From Bacillota bacterium (GTDB taxonomy: Bacteria > Eremiobacterota > SpSt-956 > JAKJGF01), in the NCBI GenBank assembly GCA_029555925.1, contig JAKPQU010000023.1:1-32678 (forward strand): a stretch of 32,678 nucleotides of DNA. The letters are read 5' to 3'. This document shows, piece by piece, positions 15,196 through 23,935 of the stretch. How positions within the stretch are numbered: position 1 is the first letter of the stretch; each line of letters opens with the position of its first letter. The position numbers and the translations under genes are program-made. The notes under the pieces were generated by a model that saw nothing but the letters and a program-made list of their open reading frames with translations, was not told where the DNA came from and did no database searches.

Positions 15196-18100
15196 CTAGC
15201 CAACCCGTTTAAATATTACTGTCCCGCCCTTAGGCAATGAAAGTCCGCTGTTCCCGTCTACAACAGAACCTCCGTTACCGACATTATCTCCGCCATATAT
15301 AGCTGCATCGCTGTTCATAACTTCCTGCCATTTTCCGGGAGGAAGATTTACTTTATATCCATGACGGTTCTGATCACTGAAATTAGAAACCACTATATAA
15401 TCATCATTACCGCCTTTTCTTTCATAGGCCATGACCCTGTCGCCATTATGTGTGAAGATTCTGTTTATCTGAGAACCTGACGTAAAAGCTTCACTGTTAT
15501 TTCTCAGAGCAATCAGATCTTTATACCAGTTGAAATGGCCCCTCTTGTTGGCAAGGTTCTCTGCTTCCGTTTTCTGTTCCTGATTCATGTTCATATATCT
15601 CTGAACAAAATCCTTATCCTGGTTGCTCATGCCTTTAAGAAGAGACGGATTTTCCGCCGCATTTTTAATCTCAGCCAGTTTTGCGGGGTTCATATCAAGT
15701 TTCAGCCAGGCGAGATCATTTCCCCAGGTAGATGTAATGCCATGTTTATAATCAGCATTATCAAGAAATTCTTCGCCCTGGAATATCATAGGAGTACCTG
15801 TTCCTGTAAGGGTAACAGCCGCTGCGGTTCTAGCCATAGCTCTCGGATAGGGCTTCTTTACTTCGTTGTCGTCTCTGCTATGGGCAGCCATTCTTGCGAC
15901 CCACTGTCCTGAATTTCCAACTTCATCATGACTGTGAGAATAGTTAACTGCATTTTCTGCCCCTCCGACACCTACATGGCAGGTAATTGCTTCCATGAGT
16001 CTGTCCATACTGTCAGAACCTTCCACTGCATGAACCAGGTCATGGTGGAATCTGTCACTCCAGACTCCGTTAAAGCCCATGCCCTGCTTTTCCATTCTCC
16101 AGTTACTTTCACCCTGCCATTCACTCTTATCATAATCGGCAGATACGAGCCAGTTATGAGTGAAATCTTCTGCTATTGTAACTGCGTTAGGGCTTACATT
16201 GTCAATAGTTTTATTAATCTTCCTGAGAGTCTGCATACCTTCCCATTTTTCACCGGTGGAACCTGTATCGTGAAGAACCTGAACAAAATCAAATCTTATA
16301 CCATCATAACCGAGTTCGTCAATCTGCTGAACTGCATTATTGGTAAAGAACTGCTTTACTTCATCTGCACTGTAGGCCGGTTTTGTGCCCCATGGAGAGT
16401 CACTTGTATACTGTCCCCACCACTTGAAGAAGGATTGTTTGTCTCCGTCTATCATATTGAGAGGATTATCTGCATCTGCTTTACCTGATACATGGTTATA
16501 AACCACGTCGGCAAATACGTCAAATCCTCTCTTATGAGCTTCGTCTACAAATACCTTTATGGCATCTGTTCCATGAACCCATACGGAATCTTTACCTTTC
16601 ACTTCATCTGCCCTGACAATGCCTTTTTCTAAAGCTTCTTTTACAGGCATTTCAAATCCATAGGCTTCTGCACCTGCAAAATAATAATCAGGCGTATACC
16701 CCCAGTCACGTTTTCCACCGAATTCGTTTGTAGGCATCAATTCTATGGTATTTGCTCCGAGATTTTCTATGTAATCGAGATTTGCAATCATATCCTTAAA
16801 GGAAGACGGATTTGCATTATCCTTTGAGCCCATGAAACTTCCTACATGAGCTTCATAAATGACAACCTTTTTAGGATCTTCATTCTTTCTCGGAGCATTA
16901 CTGTATTTGAATTTATAACTGGATTCTTTTATAAGAGAAAGTCTTTCCGCACCCGGTCTGTCTGTTATGACATTACTGAAGGGATCATTAAATGGTGTAT
17001 TTTTTCTTTCTTCTTCGGAAAGTTTCCCGTCTCCATCTTTATCACCTACAAGCTTACCATTTTCATATACCATGAATTCATATTTCAGACCTTTAAGTTT
17101 ATCAAAATTATTTACGGTAGAAACCCATGCATCTCCAACCTTTTTCATATCTATTGTGCCGTCTTCTTTTACACCGTCAGTCCACTGGTAATGAGTTACT
17201 TTTCCGCTTGCATCTACCTGCCATCTCTTCAGTGTATCCACATCTCTTTTATCTTCAGGTTTTGCATCTTCATATTTAACAAGTTTCGGTTCGCCGAGTC
17301 TGTCTAAAAGTTCTTTTTTGGAGAGCTGTTTACCATTCTCATCTATAAGAACAAGCTGTACCCTGTCTGCATTCGGTCTGTTATCTACAGTAAAACGTCC
17401 CCACTGAGGATTATCTGCATAATTACAGCCGCCCTTACCGGAGTCATCGTACCATCCTGTTTCTATACCTAAAATAGGATCTACAAATATTCTCTCCACA
17501 CCTCTCTGCTGTCCCTGGAGGAATCTGGAATAGGGATCACTGTAAGATACATCTGTCTTGCCGCCTTTTTTAAGAGGTTTTCCTTCATTATCCCTTACGG
17601 AATAACGGTAACCTTTTCCTTCCAGCTCTTTCCAGCCTGTATCTTTCTGTAAATTCCAGTTGCCTGTTATGGGATCTTTCATCATAGGTGTAGAAGATTC
17701 CAGTTTTCCGTCCTTATCGAATATATCTACGAAAAGCTTATAATCTTTAAGATCACCTTTACCTACCTCAGGAGACCAGGTAAGGAAGGATATTCCATCT
17801 TCACCTTTTTTATGAACTCCCATAAGATGATGTGTTGTGAGGCGATATACCTGTTTTGTAAAGGGGCCGTCTACCTCAAATGTTCGCGGGCTGTTTTCTG
17901 CCATAAGCCATTTATCATCAACAACCTTTTTCCCTTTTTCGTCATAAATATCTCCCGTAACCCCCCAGGCAAATTGCTTTACCGGACTGCTTCTATCCAG
18001 TTCAACAGTGGCTGTATAGACACCGTCACCAGCCTTTTTATCACCGTGAGTGCCGTCATCATACATTGTTATACCTTTATTCTTGTTCCAGTTAGGATCA

Positions 18101-18408
18101 AACTTGCCGGTTTCCGGATTAAAAGATCCTTTAAGTTGTACATCCTTTATATTTTCATGTCCCCCTGTATCAAACATAAATGTATATTTGCTGCTGGTCG
18201 GATCATAATCTTCTCTTGACAGAACATCGTCAGAGGAAGTAAGGATATATTTTGCATCTTTCATTGGCGGAGCCATTATATTTAAATCATCTGTTCTACC
18301 GCCAGGTGTAAAAGAATCGGAAGGCCCTTTGCTTTCTTCAGAAACCTGTTTTTTCACCGGCCCCGAAGCACCTGTCATCTGCTGGGACATTGTTTTATCT
18401 ATTTTCAT
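15196..18408 (-). CDS. Large GH13 alpha-glucan-active enzyme, branching-enzyme-like
   Basis: A 1070-residue GH13 enzyme. The catalytic barrel starts near 515 (EAHVGSFMG, then GGKRDWGYTPDYYFA). Region I is DVVYNH (634-639). Region II GIRFDF has nucleophile Asp707, region III TIAEDF has acid/base Glu747, and region IV SHSHDEVGN has Asp828; all catalytic residues are present. A beta C-terminal domain follows. The N-terminal 500 residues hold early-set or starch-binding-like beta domains (GDGVYTATVEL near 130). An EF-hand-type calcium loop lies at 456-467 (DKDGDGKLSEEE). There is no signal peptide; the first 45 residues are polar and disordered-looking, so it probably acts on cytoplasmic glycogen unless exported by another route. 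Branching enzyme is the nearest guess; a debranching or amylase activity is possible. Confidence 0.88.
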   Translation of the reverse strand: MKIDKTMSQQMTGASGPVKKQVSEESKGPSDSFTPGGRTDDLNIMAPPMKDAKYILTSSDDVLSREDYDPTSSKYTFMFDTGGHENIKDVQLKGSFNPETGKFDPNWNKNKGITMYDDGTHGDKKAGDGVYTATVELDRSSPVKQFAWGVTGDIYDEKGKKVVDDKWLMAENSPRTFEVDGPFTKQVYRLTTHHLMGVHKKGEDGISFLTWSPEVGKGDLKDYKLFVDIFDKDGKLESSTPMMKDPITGNWNLQKDTGWKELEGKGYRYSVRDNEGKPLKKGGKTDVSYSDPYSRFLQGQQRGVERIFVDPILGIETGWYDDSGKGGCNYADNPQWGRFTVDNRPNADRVQLVLIDENGKQLSKKELLDRLGEPKLVKYEDAKPEDKRDVDTLKRWQVDASGKVTHYQWTDGVKEDGTIDMKKVGDAWVSTVNNFDKLKGLKYEFMVYENGKLVGDKDGDGKLSEEERKNTPFNDPFSNVITDRPGAERLSLIKESSYKFKYSNAPRKNEDPKKVVIYEAHVGSFMGSKDNANPSSFKDMIANLDYIENLGANTIELMPTNEFGGKRDWGYTPDYYFAGAEAYGFEMPVKEALEKGIVRADEVKGKDSVWVHGTDAIKVFVDEAHKRGFDVFADVVYNHVSGKADADNPLNMIDGDKQSFFKWWGQYTSDSPWGTKPAYSADEVKQFFTNNAVQQIDELGYDGIRFDFVQVLHDTGSTGEKWEGMQTLRKINKTIDNVSPNAVTIAEDFTHNWLVSADYDKSEWQGESNWRMEKQGMGFNGVWSDRFHHDLVHAVEGSDSMDRLMEAITCHVGVGGAENAVNYSHSHDEVGNSGQWVARMAAHSRDDNEVKKPYPRAMARTAAAVTLTGTGTPMIFQGEEFLDNADYKHGITSTWGNDLAWLKLDMNPAKLAEIKNAAENPSLLKGMSNQDKDFVQRYMNMNQEQKTEAENLANKRGHFNWYKDLIALRNNSEAFTSGSQINRIFTHNGDRVMAYERKGGNDDYIVVSNFSDQNRHGYKVNLPPGKWQEVMNSDAAIYGGDNVGNGGSVVDGNSGLSLPKGGTVIFKRVG

Positions 18409-18570
18409 AATTTCACTCTCCTTAGAGATAGATAATATTCTATTAGTTTAAATTATAGACGTAAAAAAAGAAAAAAGAAATAATTTTTTGTTAAAATATT
18501 GTTAACATTTTATAAATTATGGGTGCCAGGTTTCAAGTGTCAGGTTTTGTATTTTAATCTTCCCAACACA

Positions 18571-20037
18571 TTACGCCTGTTCTCCCCTGGCTTTCAAATA
18601 AATCTCCGTAACCTTCCGTGACGGTTTAATATCGACTTCCTCCTGTAATGTCTGAGAGCAGAGGAGATAATGTCTGACTACCTGTTCCGATTTCCCCTGC
18701 ATGAAATAACTTTCCATGATTAAACAGTATGCTTCCTGATCACAGGGGTCTTCCTTCAAAACCTTCTGGGCATAATTTATGGCCTGCTGATAATTTCCAT
18801 TCTCCATATAATTACGGGAAATCTCTTTTAACATATAAACAAATTTTTCCTGAAATTCATAACCGTACTGTATCGCCCAGTCATCATAGTAAGTTTCAAG
18901 AAATCTTCCCCTGTAAAGTTCAACTGCTTCCCTGAAGTCTGATATACTCTTATCAACATATCCCTGTTCACCTTTTATCATACCTGAATTATAAAGTTTC
19001 TCGAACTCATTTACATCATACCAGCAGGAAAGGTCTGTATTGATTTGATAGGTGGAATGGTGGATATGAATTATTCCCTTTGGAGGTATAGCAAGTCTTT
19101 TTGAAACTATTTTTCTTACATGATGGACTGCATTATAAAGGTTCTGCCTTGCTTTATCTACAGGGCTATCAGGCCAGAACATATCTATAATCTTATCTTC
19201 CGACACCTTATGGCTCCACTGCAAAGTCAAATAGAGAAACAGTAATTTTACTTTTTTTGTTTTCCATTCGTTATCTTCTATAAATTCACCTTTCAGAAAA
19301 ACGGCAGGCACACCGAAACCGTATATGGTAATGTCAGTGTCACCTGCTACAGCAGGGACAGATTTAACATCATAAGATTTAAGAACCTTCTTTCTTTCTT
19401 CCATACATACCTGTGGCCTATCATCTATATTCTTCTCTTCATCTTTAAAAGTATCCAGGAAAGCCTCTACTATAAGAGGATCATATTTTGTTCCTTTTCC
19501 CTCTTCTATAATCCTCAGAGCTTCTCTGTGAGAGAATCCGGCTCTGTATGGTCTGCTGTTTGTAAGACTGTCATAGGCCTCGGAAATATTCAGAATTTTC
19601 GACTCAACAGGTATATCGTCACCTTTAAGACCTGAAGGATGGCCTGTGCCGTCAAATTTCTCCGATTTATGTAAAATTATCCTGGCAACCTCTTTCAGAT
19701 CATTCATAGGAGAAAGCAATTCATGAGCTTTAAGCGGGATGGCTTTTAGCTGTTCATTTTCTTCTTCTACAAGTTTTTCTGTTTTATGAAGGAGAGACTG
19801 TTTTGTAGTGGCTGTACCTATATCATGAAGATATCCCGCCCACTCGAGAAGTTGTATCTTATCTTCTGAAAGGCCGAGGCTTCCTGCGGTTTTCATGGCT
19901 CTTTCCGTTACTCTTATAGAGTGCCCCTTCCAGTATTTATCTCTGTCTTCAATAGCTTCTATCAATATTTTAAGTATTTTAAAAAGGCTGTCTCTCTGTC
20001 TCCGAAATATTTCTTTATCAATCAGGAGCTCTTCCAT
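18571..20037 (-). CDS. HD-GYP domain fused to SARP-like DNA-binding/BTAD regulator
   Basis: 488 residues. An HD-GYP-type domain spans about 20-200: HSIRV (39), HD at 71-72, His105, HKSEKFDGTGHPSGLKG (123-139) and YDSLTNSRPYR. The signature GYP is GHP, the usual HHE is HKSE, and the Asp before YD is Glu153, so c-di-GMP hydrolysis is uncertain. After a linker, residues about 233-320 form an OmpR-like winged helix of the SARP/BTAD type (KVSEDKIIDMFWPDSPVDKARQNL). Then comes a TPR-rich bacterial transcriptional activator domain to the end. A direct c-di-GMP- or metal-responsive transcription factor is the inference. It has a GGGAGGG ribosome site and a sigma70-like promoter at 20160-20188. Confidence 0.88.
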   Translation of the reverse strand: MEELLIDKEIFRRQRDSLFKILKILIEAIEDRDKYWKGHSIRVTERAMKTAGSLGLSEDKIQLLEWAGYLHDIGTATTKQSLLHKTEKLVEEENEQLKAIPLKAHELLSPMNDLKEVARIILHKSEKFDGTGHPSGLKGDDIPVESKILNISEAYDSLTNSRPYRAGFSHREALRIIEEGKGTKYDPLIVEAFLDTFKDEEKNIDDRPQVCMEERKKVLKSYDVKSVPAVAGDTDITIYGFGVPAVFLKGEFIEDNEWKTKKVKLLFLYLTLQWSHKVSEDKIIDMFWPDSPVDKARQNLYNAVHHVRKIVSKRLAIPPKGIIHIHHSTYQINTDLSCWYDVNEFEKLYNSGMIKGEQGYVDKSISDFREAVELYRGRFLETYYDDWAIQYGYEFQEKFVYMLKEISRNYMENGNYQQAINYAQKVLKEDPCDQEAYCLIMESYFMQGKSEQVVRHYLLCSQTLQEEVDIKPSRKVTEIYLKARGEQA

Positions 20038-20159
20038 AAGATATTTTCCCTCCCCGTAAAAAGAAATTCAGTTAAATTATTCAGATAAACTGACTCTAAT
20101 TAATTTTCATCTAAAGCTTTATTTCAAGCCGTTAAAAATAAAATTTTCTATATTTTTAA

Positions 20160-20188
20160 ATTATATCATGCCAGATAAGATTTAACAA
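20160..20188 (-). promoter_or_regulatory. Sigma70-like promoter of the HD-GYP/SARP gene
   Basis: On the minus strand TTGTTA, a 17-bp spacer and a consensus TATAAT, about 120 bp upstream of the ATG. Confidence 0.5.
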
Positions 20189-20293
20189 TGATAGTGTTTT
20201 TACGACAGGTAGATTTACTTTTACTGGAAATTATAATTGATTTCATAAAACTATTACTGACCTGAGCATAATCATGTAATAACAGTCTTACTC

Positions 20294-20314
20294 CCGTCAC
20301 GCGTTACGCGTTAC
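20294..20314 (-). repeat. Reverse heptads CCGTCAC, GCGTTAC, GCGTTAC
   Basis: Three tandem 7-bp units in the divergent region. Confidence 0.8.
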
Positions 20315-20362
20315 GAGAGCATATATGTATTATTTATGCTTAACCCGGTAGTTTCTACCAGC

Positions 20363-20392
20363 GGGATTGCTTCGTTTCGCTCGTAATGACAG
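20363..20392. repeat. Dispersed GGATTGCTTCG...CGTAATGACA repeat
   Basis: Reads GGATTGCTTCGTTTCGCTCG then TAATGACA. I recall near-identical GATTGCTTCG/CGCAATGAC palindromic repeats in the genomes of many unrelated bacteria. This single copy is shifted by one base (GTAATG for GCAATG). Confidence 0.6.
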
Positions 20393-20461
20393 GATTCCTT
20401 TTATTTTTTTGCGTAAGTCCTGTTTATTCGTGCTCCTTATTTTTATAAACCTTTTGACGAA

Positions 20462-20485
20462 GGATTTTTTTACACTTTAGAGAAT
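20462..20485 (+). promoter_or_regulatory. Candidate promoter box GGATTTTTT...TAGAGAAT
   Basis: GGATTTTTT with TAGAGAAT 16 bases after its first G, about 40 bp before the receiver-GAF gene start. It matches the boxes near 14527 and 27933. Confidence 0.4.
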
Positions 20486-20524
20486 ATAAAAAAAACCTTA
20501 ATCTGTTAATAATAGGAGGCAATT

Positions 20525-21457
20525 ATGGGCAACATATTAATTGTTGATGATGAAGAAGATATTGCATATGCTATGAAAAGACTTCTCGAAGAAGAAGGTT
20601 ATGAAGTAAGTACTGCCATTAACTGCAGTGAAGTATCGAAACTGCTGGAAACAGAATATTATGATGCAGTTCTTGTAGAGCTTTTTTTAAGGGAAGAAGA
20701 TGGTTTTCAGGTTCTTGAAACTGTTCAGGAAATAGACGATGAATTACCTTTTATCCTTATAGCAGATCAGGAAAATGAAAATCTCGCCATTCAGGCTCTT
20801 GAGATGGGTGCCTATGACTATATAAACAAACCTATTGTTTATACTGATATAATCAATACAATCTACAGGGCTGTGGAAAAAAGAAGACTCTATGTAGAAA
20901 AATTCAATGCAGAAGAGGAACTGGATCTGAGCGGTAAAAAGCTGGAATTGCTTACAGGCATAATAGATGTTTTTGTAAGCAGTAAAACCGAAGAAGAAGC
21001 CACTGATAAACTGCTTCAGAATATACTCAAGCAGTATTCTGCCACATACTGCTGTCTGTCTATGTTAGAAAAAGAAGGTAAACATATTAAAATCCTTGCT
21101 GAAAAATCAAGTGTGGAAGGCATATCGGAATATAAAATAGGTCAGTCCTATGCACTGGATATATTTCCCATAACAAGTCAGACGGTGGAAACGAAAAAAC
21201 CTGTAGTAGAAACCGGTATTCTGGATCTCACATCTCCTGTATCTCTTAAATTAAAAGAAAAATCAAGAGGAGAAATATACTGTTCCTTTATGGAAATACC
21301 TGTGTTATATCTGGGCAATGTTACAGGAGTGCTTCAAATAAAATGTCATGGTAAGGAGAAACGAACCTTCAGTGACAATGAACTCACTATGGCAGAACTG
21401 ATAGCAAATTATATAGGTGTTGCCATAGACAATATAAATTTAAGGAAAAGCAAGTAA
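20525..21457 (+). CDS. Degenerate response-regulator receiver plus GAF domain
   Basis: 310 residues with an AGGAGG site. The receiver domain (1-120) keeps the acidic pocket (VDDEED, 7-12) and the conserved Lys102 (NKP). The phosphoacceptor Asp is Glu52 (VLVELFL) and the Thr/Ser switch is Ala80 (ILIAD). It therefore cannot be phosphorylated in the normal way; Glu may mimic the active state. A GAF domain (about 140-305, ending YIGVAIDNINL) follows and could bind a small molecule. There is no output DNA-binding or enzymatic domain, so it probably acts through protein contacts. A decayed copy of its 3' end lies downstream at 21567-21629. Confidence 0.87.
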   Translation: MGNILIVDDEEDIAYAMKRLLEEEGYEVSTAINCSEVSKLLETEYYDAVLVELFLREEDGFQVLETVQEIDDELPFILIADQENENLAIQALEMGAYDYINKPIVYTDIINTIYRAVEKRRLYVEKFNAEEELDLSGKKLELLTGIIDVFVSSKTEEEATDKLLQNILKQYSATYCCLSMLEKEGKHIKILAEKSSVEGISEYKIGQSYALDIFPITSQTVETKKPVVETGILDLTSPVSLKLKEKSRGEIYCSFMEIPVLYLGNVTGVLQIKCHGKEKRTFSDNELTMAELIANYIGVAIDNINLRKSK

Positions 21458-21495
21458 TCTCCTGTAAGCAGGGTTCTCAGATTTATATGAGAACC

Positions 21496-21516
21496 GTGAG
21501 GGGTGAAGGGTGAAGA
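21496..21516 (+). repeat. Heptad block GTGAGGG, GTGAAGG, GTGAAGA
   Basis: Three tandem units between the receiver-GAF gene and the duplicate of its 3' end. Confidence 0.8.
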
Positions 21517-21566
21517 GAGGAATATCTTCTCATTCTTCGTTATAACCATCCGGTTCTGGCAGTCAA

Positions 21567-21629
21567 TGTTGCCATAAATAATATAAGTTCAAGGAACAGC
21601 AAGTAATCCCTTACAGGTAAGGTTTTCAA
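21567..21629 (+). pseudogene. Decayed duplicate of the receiver-GAF gene 3' end
   Basis: 63 bp aligning without gaps to 21418-21480, with 14 differences, nearly all transitions. It encodes VAINNISSRNSK-stop against the parental VAIDNINLRKSK-stop and continues 24 bp past the stop. The rest of the gene is absent from this copy. Confidence 0.85.
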
Positions 21630-21664
21630 AAAAATTCTGAAAGATAAGGAACGTAAGTAAAAAA

Positions 21665-23062
21665 ATGCTTATTTTATATAATACTCTCACAAGAAAAAAA
21701 GAGGGATTTGTACCATGTGGACAGGAAGTAGGGTTTTATAGCTGTGGTCCTACTGTATATAATTACGCCCATATAGGAAATCTGAGAGCATACGTTTTCT
21801 CAGATATATTGAAAAGAACTCTTCTATATAACGGATATAAAGTAAAACATGTTATGAATATAACAGATGTGGGTCATCTTACATCAGATGAAGATTCCGG
21901 AGAAGATAAAATGGAGAAAGGTGCTTCCCGGGAAAAGAAAACCGTATGGGAAATAGCGGATTTTTATGCTGAAGCTTTTAAAAAAGATTTAGCTTTACTC
22001 AATATATTGCCTCCTGATGTTTATTGTAAAGCAACAGATCATATAAAAGAACAGATTGACCTGATAAAAAAAATAGAAGAAAAAGGCTATTCCTATACAA
22101 TAGAAGACGGAGTCTATTTTGACACCTCACGTCTGAAAGATTATGGCAAACTGGCACAGCTGGATATAGAAGGACTCATGGCAGGAAGAAGGGTTGAAAT
22201 GGCAGCAGGCAAAAAAAATCCTACTGATTTTGCCCTGTGGAAATTTTCCCCGAAAGATAAAAAAAGGGCTATGGAATGGGATAGTCCATGGGGCAAAGGG
22301 TTCCCCGGCTGGCATATAGAATGTTCTGCCATGTCAATGCACTACCTGGGAGAGACCTTTGATATTCATACGGGAGGCATAGATCATATACCTGTTCACC
22401 ATACGAATGAAATTGCCCAGGCAGAAACTGCTACAGGAAAAGATTTTGTAAAATACTGGCTCCACAATGAATTTCTCGTTATGGGTAAAGAGAAAATGGC
22501 AAAATCAGGAGAAGGTTTTATTACCCTTCAACGTATTATAGATAAGGGTATAGATCCAATGGATTACAGGTATTTCCTATTAAATTCCCACTACAGAAAA
22601 CCTGTTACATTTACCTGGGAAGGACTTTCCGGAGCAGGAAACGGTATGACTCATTTAAAAGAAAAAGTAATTGAAATAAAAGGTTCTCCCTCTGACAGGG
22701 GAGCAGAAAAAATTCCTTCGTATATAGAGAATTTTAAAGAAGCACTGAATGATGATTTCAATACCCCCCGTGGGCTTGCCGTAATGTGGTCGGTCATAAA
22801 AGATGATACACTGGGAAATAGCCAGAAAATGGAACTTCTCCTTGATTTTGATAAAATTCTTGCCCTTGGTATAGAGAAAATCAAAGAAGAAAGTAAAAAC
22901 ATCGAACCGGTAGATGAAGAAGTAGAAAAACTCGTGGAGGAAAGGCAGAATGCAAGAAAAAATAAGAACTGGGCACTGTCCGATGAACTCAGAAAAAAAA
23001 TAACGGAAAAAGGCTATGTTGTATCAGATACACCGCAGGGACCTGTAATAAAAAAGATATAA
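21665..23062 (+). CDS. cysS: Cysteinyl-tRNA synthetase
   Basis: Class I synthetase that charges tRNA-Cys. The HIGH signature is HIGN (36-39) and the zinc ligand Cys27 lies in [24 protein letters not shown] carries the second zinc Cys, and [13 protein letters not shown] the His ligands. The KMSKS loop is KMAKS (277-281). The C-terminal DALR-type helical domain ends with the conserved short tail ([20 protein letters not shown]). 465 residues is the expected length. The start is ATG at 21665, with only a weak AAGGA upstream. The gene looks single; no cysE or ispD neighbour is seen. Confidence 0.97.
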   Translation: MLILYNTLTRKKEGFVPCGQEVGFYSCGPTVYNYAHIGNLRAYVFSDILKRTLLYNGYKVKHVMNITDVGHLTSDEDSGEDKMEKGASREKKTVWEIADFYAEAFKKDLALLNILPPDVYCKATDHIKEQIDLIKKIEEKGYSYTIEDGVYFDTSRLKDYGKLAQLDIEGLMAGRRVEMAAGKKNPTDFALWKFSPKDKKRAMEWDSPWGKGFPGWHIECSAMSMHYLGETFDIHTGGIDHIPVHHTNEIAQAETATGKDFVKYWLHNEFLVMGKEKMAKSGEGFITLQRIIDKGIDPMDYRYFLLNSHYRKPVTFTWEGLSGAGNGMTHLKEKVIEIKGSPSDRGAEKIPSYIENFKEALNDDFNTPRGLAVMWSVIKDDTLGNSQKMELLLDFDKILALGIEKIKEESKNIEPVDEEVEKLVEERQNARKNKNWALSDELRKKITEKGYVVSDTPQGPVIKKI

Positions 23063-23096
23063 CAGGCTGCTGAAGTAATTTTAACAAAATAGTATC

Positions 23097-23171
23097 GTGG
23101 GTCGTGAAGAGTGAAAAGTGAAGAGTGAGTCGTGGAAGCTACGCGTAACGCGTAACGCGTTACGCGTTACG
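23097..23171. repeat. Six heptads followed by a perfect 28-bp palindrome
   Basis: Forward units GTGGGTC, GTGAAGA, GTGAAAA, GTGAAGA, GTGAGTC, GTGGAAG occupy 23097-23138. At 23144-23171, two CGTAACG-type units meet two CGTTACG-type units in a perfect 28-bp self-complementary sequence. It lies between convergent cysS and pseudopilin genes. Confidence 0.95.
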
Positions 23172-23192
23172 ATTCTCATATAAATCCCTGTC

Positions 23193-23909
23193 TCAGTTCT
23201 TGAGTATAATATTTATTCTGTTATTACCGTTGGAGGCAAAATCCTGCTGTCCTACTTCTATAAAAAACTCGACTTCTCTGTAACTGTTACGGCGGAAAAG
23301 GGCTTTAACGACATCACGGCACACAGTTCTTTCAGGCGAAAGTTCAGAAGACGGAAAGGTTCCATTTATATAATCTGATATTTGAAAAGAACCTCCGACA
23401 TCAGGTACAAATAATTCCAGAGGCGTTGAATTTACTTCTCCTGTTTTACTTCCAAGGGATAATTCTCTGCTATAAAAAATTTTCTTCCTGTTGTCCACAG
23501 GATCAGGCTTTGTATAATATATATTATATGTCTGCCACCTGAGTTTACCCATCCAGTTGTCAAATACAATATCACCTGTATTTGGATCAATCGGCGAACG
23601 AAAAGATATACCGTTATTGGCATTACTGTCATGTTCCAGTACCGTTGAGGTATCAACAAAATTTAAATTATTAACAGAAGAACCATTACAGGTAAAGGTA
23701 GTAAGACTGCTGGCAGGAGAAAGCTTCAGTTCGTAAAAGAGCCTGTTCGATACTACAATGGCTTTCTGTTCATTTTCCATCTTCTTAGAACCATGTCTCC
23801 ACATAAGAAGTCCATGGGTAAATATATCATAAATCGCATAAACAATCATCAGAAGTATGAATGAAGCTATAACTATCTCGATTAAGGTCACGCCTTTTTT
23901 ACATTTCAC
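23193..23909 (-). CDS. Type II secretion/type IV pilin-like protein, GspJ-like
   Basis: 238 residues with a class III (prepilin) signal KKG|VTLIEIVIASFILLMI, cleaved after Gly6 with Glu at +5, followed by the long N-terminal helix and a large beta-rich periplasmic domain. The size and position (last in a three-pseudopilin set) best fit a GspJ-type minor pseudopilin. The start is GTG at 23909; a nearby ATG is out of frame. It is co-directional with two other pseudopilin genes with gaps of about 25 bp, so one operon. Confidence 0.8.
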   Translation of the reverse strand: MKCKKGVTLIEIVIASFILLMIVYAIYDIFTHGLLMWRHGSKKMENEQKAIVVSNRLFYELKLSPASSLTTFTCNGSSVNNLNFVDTSTVLEHDSNANNGISFRSPIDPNTGDIVFDNWMGKLRWQTYNIYYTKPDPVDNRKKIFYSRELSLGSKTGEVNSTPLELFVPDVGGSFQISDYINGTFPSSELSPERTVCRDVVKALFRRNSYREVEFFIEVGQQDFASNGNNRINIILKN

Positions 23910-23935
23910 AATCTCCCGACCTGCTTTCCTGAGAA

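Larger units (their letters stand above)
20038..20524. other. 487-bp divergent intergenic region
   Basis: No ORF is supported. It contains the HD-GYP gene promoter, reverse heptads at 20294-20314, a GGTAG/CTACC hairpin at 20347-20359, a dispersed GCAATC-type repeat at 20363-20392 and a GGATTTTT box before the receiver gene. Confidence 0.75.

Noticed and set aside
15535..17307. Several open frames of 125-186 residues on the plus strand
   Set aside because: They are antisense to the GH13 gene, whose catalytic motifs fix the true strand; their translations look like mirror low-complexity sequence.
18452..18457. Promoter of the GH13 gene
   Set aside because: A TATAAT is present on the minus strand, but no acceptable -35 lies at 16-18 bp, so I did not call it.
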